Assembly: GCA_964395765.1 (NCBI GenBank)
Contig: CAYNCU010000055.1
Location: forward strand, 1-19,729
Reading direction: 5' to 3'
DNA from: DATDPY01 sp964395765
GTDB lineage: Bacteria; Bacteroidota; Bacteroidia; Cytophagales; Cyclobacteriaceae
Length of the DNA: 19,729 bases
Of this stretch, positions 16,512-19,729 are shown piece by piece. The notes beneath the pieces were generated by a model that was not told the DNA's origin, did no database searches, and saw only the letters and a list, made by a program, of their open reading frames with translations. Position numbers and translations under genes: made by a program. How positions within the stretch are numbered: the stretch's first letter is position 1; each line of letters begins with the position of its first letter.

Positions 16512-16958
16512 TTAGCGAATTTTTCTGAAATTTACTCTGTGATCCACATCCACATATTTTATTCCATCTATAGAAGAAAGCTTTTCCACATTCTGAACCG
16601 GCACTTTCATGGATAGTATATCGTTGGCCCGGCTTCCCGGTATGGCATTAATGCCGGTTAAATTATTATTATTGAAATTATCCGTGACCTTAATCATGAC
16701 GCCAACATAATATTCGCCGTCGACCTTAATGAGAGAATATTTTTTTATGAAATCTTCTCCCGGGACCGGTTGATTTGTATTTACTTCTTTTTTATAATCA
16801 CTGATAAACATTTTTGTCCCTGCTGAATAGATATCGGAATCGTTAGGATTGGTAACCGTCCGGGGCTGACCATTTGTATTTTCATGCATTTTTTTATTTA
16901 CAGCACACGAAATCAATAATGCCAGGATTGAAATAAAGAATATGCTCCCCCGAATCAT
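16512..16958 (-). CDS. Lipoprotein resembling a stand-alone S8 protease prodomain
   Basis: The 148-residue product starts with a lipoprotein signal (MIRGSIFFISILALLISC, lipobox LISC, C18), so it should be anchored in a membrane facing the periplasm or surface. Residues about 44-148 align with the prodomain of the protease encoded 8 bp downstream: YSAGTKMF with LSPGTRMF, YYVGVMIKV with NYIGALVKV, PGSRANDILSMKVPV with MGSRIGNIWSMKIPV, and IDGIKYVDVDHRVNFR with LAGIDYLKVDQKINMR. It stops just where the protease's catalytic part would begin and has no catalytic motif or T9SS tail. Free-standing prodomain relatives are known in other subtilase systems (inhibitor family I9) as inhibitors or folding helpers; that role here is inference. 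The ATG at 16958 is preferred over one at 17105 because it directly yields the lipoprotein signal. It is not an obvious truncated pseudogene, since the ends match a domain boundary. Confidence 0.85.
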   Translation of the reverse strand: MIRGSIFFISILALLISCAVNKKMHENTNGQPRTVTNPNDSDIYSAGTKMFISDYKKEVNTNQPVPGEDFIKKYSLIKVDGEYYVGVMIKVTDNFNNNNLTGINAIPGSRANDILSMKVPVQNVEKLSSIDGIKYVDVDHRVNFRKIR

Positions 16959-17017
16959 AATACTAATTTTTATCAGTTGAATTACGGTTATTATATAACG
17001 TAAAATGATTGATAATA

Positions 17018-17059
17018 TGCCAGGTATAAAAATCCATATCTGTTTTTTTAAGCCTGGCA
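17018..17059 (-). promoter_or_regulatory. Inverted repeat in the leader of the prodomain-like lipoprotein gene
   Basis: TGCCAGG (17018-17024) and CCTGGCA (17053-17059) are exact inverted repeats, and an AAAAA/TTTTT pair lies just inside them. The structure is 60 bp upstream of the ATG at 16958, within the non-coding leader if that start is right. It could be an RNA hairpin or a protein site; no known riboswitch is recognised. Confidence 0.35.
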
Positions 17060-17202
17060 AGTCCCTTTTTTTCGTTAACGGATACTTGTTTAGAACATCC
17101 GGCACTTCGGGCAGGGTTTGAAATTACCGAATATTATTCAATAAAAATTGCGGCATACGGCCTTTGTAAATGCTTATATCCTGCGAGGAATTACGACGAA
17201 GG

Positions 17203-17239
17203 ATAATACCGGGATTTCGGATTGAAATCCCGGTATTAT
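17203..17239 (-). terminator. Strong hairpin after the permease gene
   Basis: A perfect 16-bp stem (17203-17218 pairing with 17224-17239) encloses a 5-base loop, with the core ACCGGGATTTC against GAAATCCCGGT. It starts 13 bp past the TAG stop of the permease gene (17255-17253). There is no long T-run after the stem on the minus strand, so it may end transcription or protect the 3' end. It separates the permease from the downstream lipoprotein-protease pair. Confidence 0.65.
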
Positions 17240-17252
17240 TTATAATTATATT

Positions 17253-19634
17253 CTACTCAGTTCTCAGGATCCGGGCCGGGTTGGAAATGGCGGCTTTGTA
17301 GATAGTCAGCGACGTGGTAAGCAACGCCATAAAAGCGATCAGGAATCCACTTGCCAGGAGAATCGAGATTCCCACCGGCTCATAATATTTATAAATAATG
17401 GATAATATGGCAGAGGTCAGGAAATAGGACAAGATAATTCCTGCCACTACTGAAATACCCAGAATGATGAAGAACTGTCTGTTGAGGGTTAACAAAATGG
17501 CTCTGGACGTGGCACCCATTACCTTGCGAATCCCGATTTCCTTTAACCGGCTGGCTACATTAAGTGAAGAAAGAGCAAATACTCCGGTAAGGGATAACAA
17601 GCCTCCCAGAATCGAAAGATAAAGGAATATGGTTTTCATGTTATTGGCCGTATCAAGTGCATTTCCCAATACCATGTCATCCTGGAAATATCCGGAAAAC
17701 GGCCGGTAAGGAATTACTTCTTTCCAGGCATCGGCAAGGTAATTGAATGTTTTGGTCTTCTTTTCTGCCGTTGTTTTCACAACCAATTTCATCGATTCAT
17801 CTTCTGTTGCAGGAAGATAAATCTCGGGGATCATCTGGTAGCCATTGAATATCGAATTAATCACATTTTGTGTGACGCCGATGATATAGCGCTTTCCGTC
17901 TTTGAGGTTAACCAGTTTTCCGATCGGGTCTTTCAAATTAAACCGGTCCACATACGCCTGGTTAACGACAACAGCATCCTTATAATCGGTTGCCAGATCC
18001 TTGTTGAACAATCTGCCTTCGGTAACTTTAACATTCATCATTTTAAGATACTCGGGGCCGGTTCTTCTTGACCTGATTTCAACATTACTTGTGTCGAGTA
18101 CCAAATAAGTGTCTTCGTACTCTCCGCCAAGAGGATCGTTGGTAGAAGCCCAGGCTATGATATCGGGATCGCTCTTGATTTTATCACGCATCAGGCTGAA
18201 TTCCGTTTTATCATCCGTAGAGATATTGATAATGTTTTCCCGCTGATAGCCAAGATTAAGTGAACGGATAAATTCCGCATTTCGCAGAAAAACGAGGCCG
18301 CCCACAAGAACCATAATGGAAAATGAAAATTGAAGTGCATTCAGAATCCTTGATGTAATTCCTGATCCGCGGAGTCTGATTCGGTTATGGAAGATGGCGG
18401 CCGGCTGAAATTTTTTTGAATATAATGCCGGGTAGAGTCCTGCAATTATTGTGGTAACAAGAAATAAAACCGTAAATGCCAGGACCAGGTGCAAAATATT
18501 AAAATCTTCTATAATTATGTTTGCATGCCAGAGAGAATAAAATGCTTCGGACAGCCACTGAAATACCGCCATGCCGAAGATAAGAGACATGAAAGAGGTC
18601 CATGACATTTCGAACATAAATTGAGTGAATACCTGTGAAACGGTGCCTCCCATCACTTTACGAACTCCTATTTCCCTGACCCGGTTTCCCATCAGGGCCA
18701 TGGTCGTATTGGCCAGGTTGAAGCAGGCAATCAGGAAAATAAGAATAGCCATGGAGGAGAAAACGGTTAATACATCATCTCCGAGCCGGAGGTTCCCGTT
18801 CGAACCTTCAGTCTTCATGTTATTTAATAATTTTGCATCCTTAAAACCAACCAGCTCAAACCGGCTCACGCTCCATTCCGGGCGTGCCGTATTCTGTTCT
18901 TTAATGAAATTATTCAATTGGCCGGCAACTGCATTTTTATTTCCGGCATCCGTCAGTTTGAGAAAGGTGGAAGGCTGCTGCCAGATGGTCCAGTCATCGG
19001 GTTTTATTTCATGGCCGTCAAGAAAATTTTCAATGTTGGTCAGGGCTCCGAATTGAAAGGTTGAATTCAGGGGTATCCTGCTAAATACACCTGCTACTGT
19101 GAAATTTACCGACCGGTCAGAAGCATAATGTATGGTCATTATTTTCCCGACCGGATCGGCGTCACCGAAATATTTTTTAGCCAGTTCCTGTGTCAGAAAT
19201 AGCTGGCTCTTATCCTTAAGCAATTTGAAGGAGCCTGATTTCAGATTAACAGGGAAAAGGTTAAAGAAGTTATCATCGACATAACCGATTCCTTCATAAA
19301 AGATCTTATCCTCGTAAGCCAGGTTTTCACCGTATTGCATAAATCGGGTTTGGTTTTCCACGCCGGCAATTTCCGATGCAACCCGTGGCCCCATTGGCAT
19401 CGGGGCAAGATCATATCTCGACAAACCTCTTCCCGTGTTTTGTTTCAATTCATTGATCCTGAAAATTGTTCCCGTGTTCTTATAATAACTGTCAAATTCC
19501 CAGTTATAGGCATAAAGCAAATAAATGGTAAGACAGAATGCCATGGAAATTCCCAGGCCGATAACATTAATGGATAAATAGATTTTGTTTTTCCAGGTAT
19601 TGCGAATAGCAACCTTGAGGTAATTCTTCCACAT
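17253..19634 (-). CDS. ABC exporter permease, FtsX/MacB family, full length
   Basis: The 793-residue protein has the same layout as the permease at 10948-13356: an N-terminal helix (about 18-43), a first extracytoplasmic domain to about 285, helices to about 420, a middle helix near 430-450, a second extracytoplasmic domain, and three C-terminal helices from about 670. Each half carries the coupling motif: EIGVRKVMGG from 321 and EIGIRKVMGA from 699. Beyond these motifs the two differ widely in the extracytoplasmic parts, so they are diverged paralogues and not a recent duplication. No ATPase gene is adjacent on the known side. The start ATG follows a CAACAAC-rich leader also seen before the other permease. 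Substrate is unknown. A strong hairpin follows the stop codon. Confidence 0.93.
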   Translation of the reverse strand: MWKNYLKVAIRNTWKNKIYLSINVIGLGISMAFCLTIYLLYAYNWEFDSYYKNTGTIFRINELKQNTGRGLSRYDLAPMPMGPRVASEIAGVENQTRFMQYGENLAYEDKIFYEGIGYVDDNFFNLFPVNLKSGSFKLLKDKSQLFLTQELAKKYFGDADPVGKIMTIHYASDRSVNFTVAGVFSRIPLNSTFQFGALTNIENFLDGHEIKPDDWTIWQQPSTFLKLTDAGNKNAVAGQLNNFIKEQNTARPEWSVSRFELVGFKDAKLLNNMKTEGSNGNLRLGDDVLTVFSSMAILIFLIACFNLANTTMALMGNRVREIGVRKVMGGTVSQVFTQFMFEMSWTSFMSLIFGMAVFQWLSEAFYSLWHANIIIEDFNILHLVLAFTVLFLVTTIIAGLYPALYSKKFQPAAIFHNRIRLRGSGITSRILNALQFSFSIMVLVGGLVFLRNAEFIRSLNLGYQRENIINISTDDKTEFSLMRDKIKSDPDIIAWASTNDPLGGEYEDTYLVLDTSNVEIRSRRTGPEYLKMMNVKVTEGRLFNKDLATDYKDAVVVNQAYVDRFNLKDPIGKLVNLKDGKRYIIGVTQNVINSIFNGYQMIPEIYLPATEDESMKLVVKTTAEKKTKTFNYLADAWKEVIPYRPFSGYFQDDMVLGNALDTANNMKTIFLYLSILGGLLSLTGVFALSSLNVASRLKEIGIRKVMGATSRAILLTLNRQFFIILGISVVAGIILSYFLTSAILSIIYKYYEPVGISILLASGFLIAFMALLTTSLTIYKAAISNPARILRTE

Positions 19635-19729
19635 AAAAATGACAGTTGTTGTTGTGTTGTGTAATTATAAGACGAATTAATTTATTCCTGAGTTACAATA
19701 ATTCCCGTGAAATTGAGAATTTTCTTCTG

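Noticed and set aside
16512..16958. The small lipoprotein as a truncated protease pseudogene
   Set aside because: It has its own lipoprotein signal instead of the protease's Sec signal, ends at the domain boundary, and has no trace of catalytic sequence after its stop.
16512..17105. Start of the lipoprotein gene at 17105 (197 residues)
   Set aside because: The added 49 residues lack a signal at the N-terminus and cover an inverted repeat; the ATG at 16958 gives a standard lipoprotein signal directly.

Overview
The window (about 19.7 kb, moderate GC) looks like a chromosomal piece of a Bacteroidota bacterium. Pointers are a secreted protease with a C-terminal type IX secretion (T9SS) sorting domain and Ig-like repeats, several long FtsX/MacB-type ABC permeases carrying the double R-[EK]-[IV]-G-[IV]-R-K-V-M-G signature, a Tat-exported Gfo/Idh/MocA oxidoreductase coupled to a DoxX protein, start codons without clear Shine-Dalgarno sequences, and a TAnnTTTG-type promoter. 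A run of exactly 100 N at 15841-15940 shows this is a draft scaffold, probably from a metagenome. No rRNA, tRNA, CRISPR array, transposase or phage gene was found.

Layout, left to right. (1) 1-494 (-): N-terminal part of an ABC exporter permease running off the left edge. (2) 495-827: divergent control region with an inverted repeat and a 13-bp direct repeat. (3) 828-3534 (+): two-gene operon for a sigma-54-type response regulator and its membrane histidine kinase, probably controlling the neighbouring permease. (4) 3640-5748 (-): a doxX-like gene and an oxidoreductase gene 6 bp apart. (5) 5983-8130 (-): lipoprotein peptidyl-dipeptidase of family M3. (6) 8131-8487: repeat-bearing gap. (7) 8488-10725 (+): Pif1/RecD-like helicase with a C-terminal helix-turn-helix. 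(8) 10948-13356 (-): full ABC permease. (9) 13501-16503 (-): subtilisin-like T9SS protease, broken by the N gap. (10) 16512-16958 (-): small lipoprotein that is a free-standing relative of that protease's own prodomain, 8 bp upstream of it. (11) 17253-19634 (-): another full ABC permease, ending in a strong hairpin.

The most interesting feature is the pair in (9) and (10): an S8 protease exported by T9SS, preceded in the same transcription unit by a lipoprotein consisting of little more than its prodomain. This suggests a trans-acting chaperone or inhibitor that keeps the protease inactive in the periplasm. Non-coding DNA holds at least two families of dispersed short repeats: a CTCYGAC heptamer and an imperfectly palindromic ACACAGAG-type element. 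Three permeases of one family are present but no ATP-binding subunit lies in the window.
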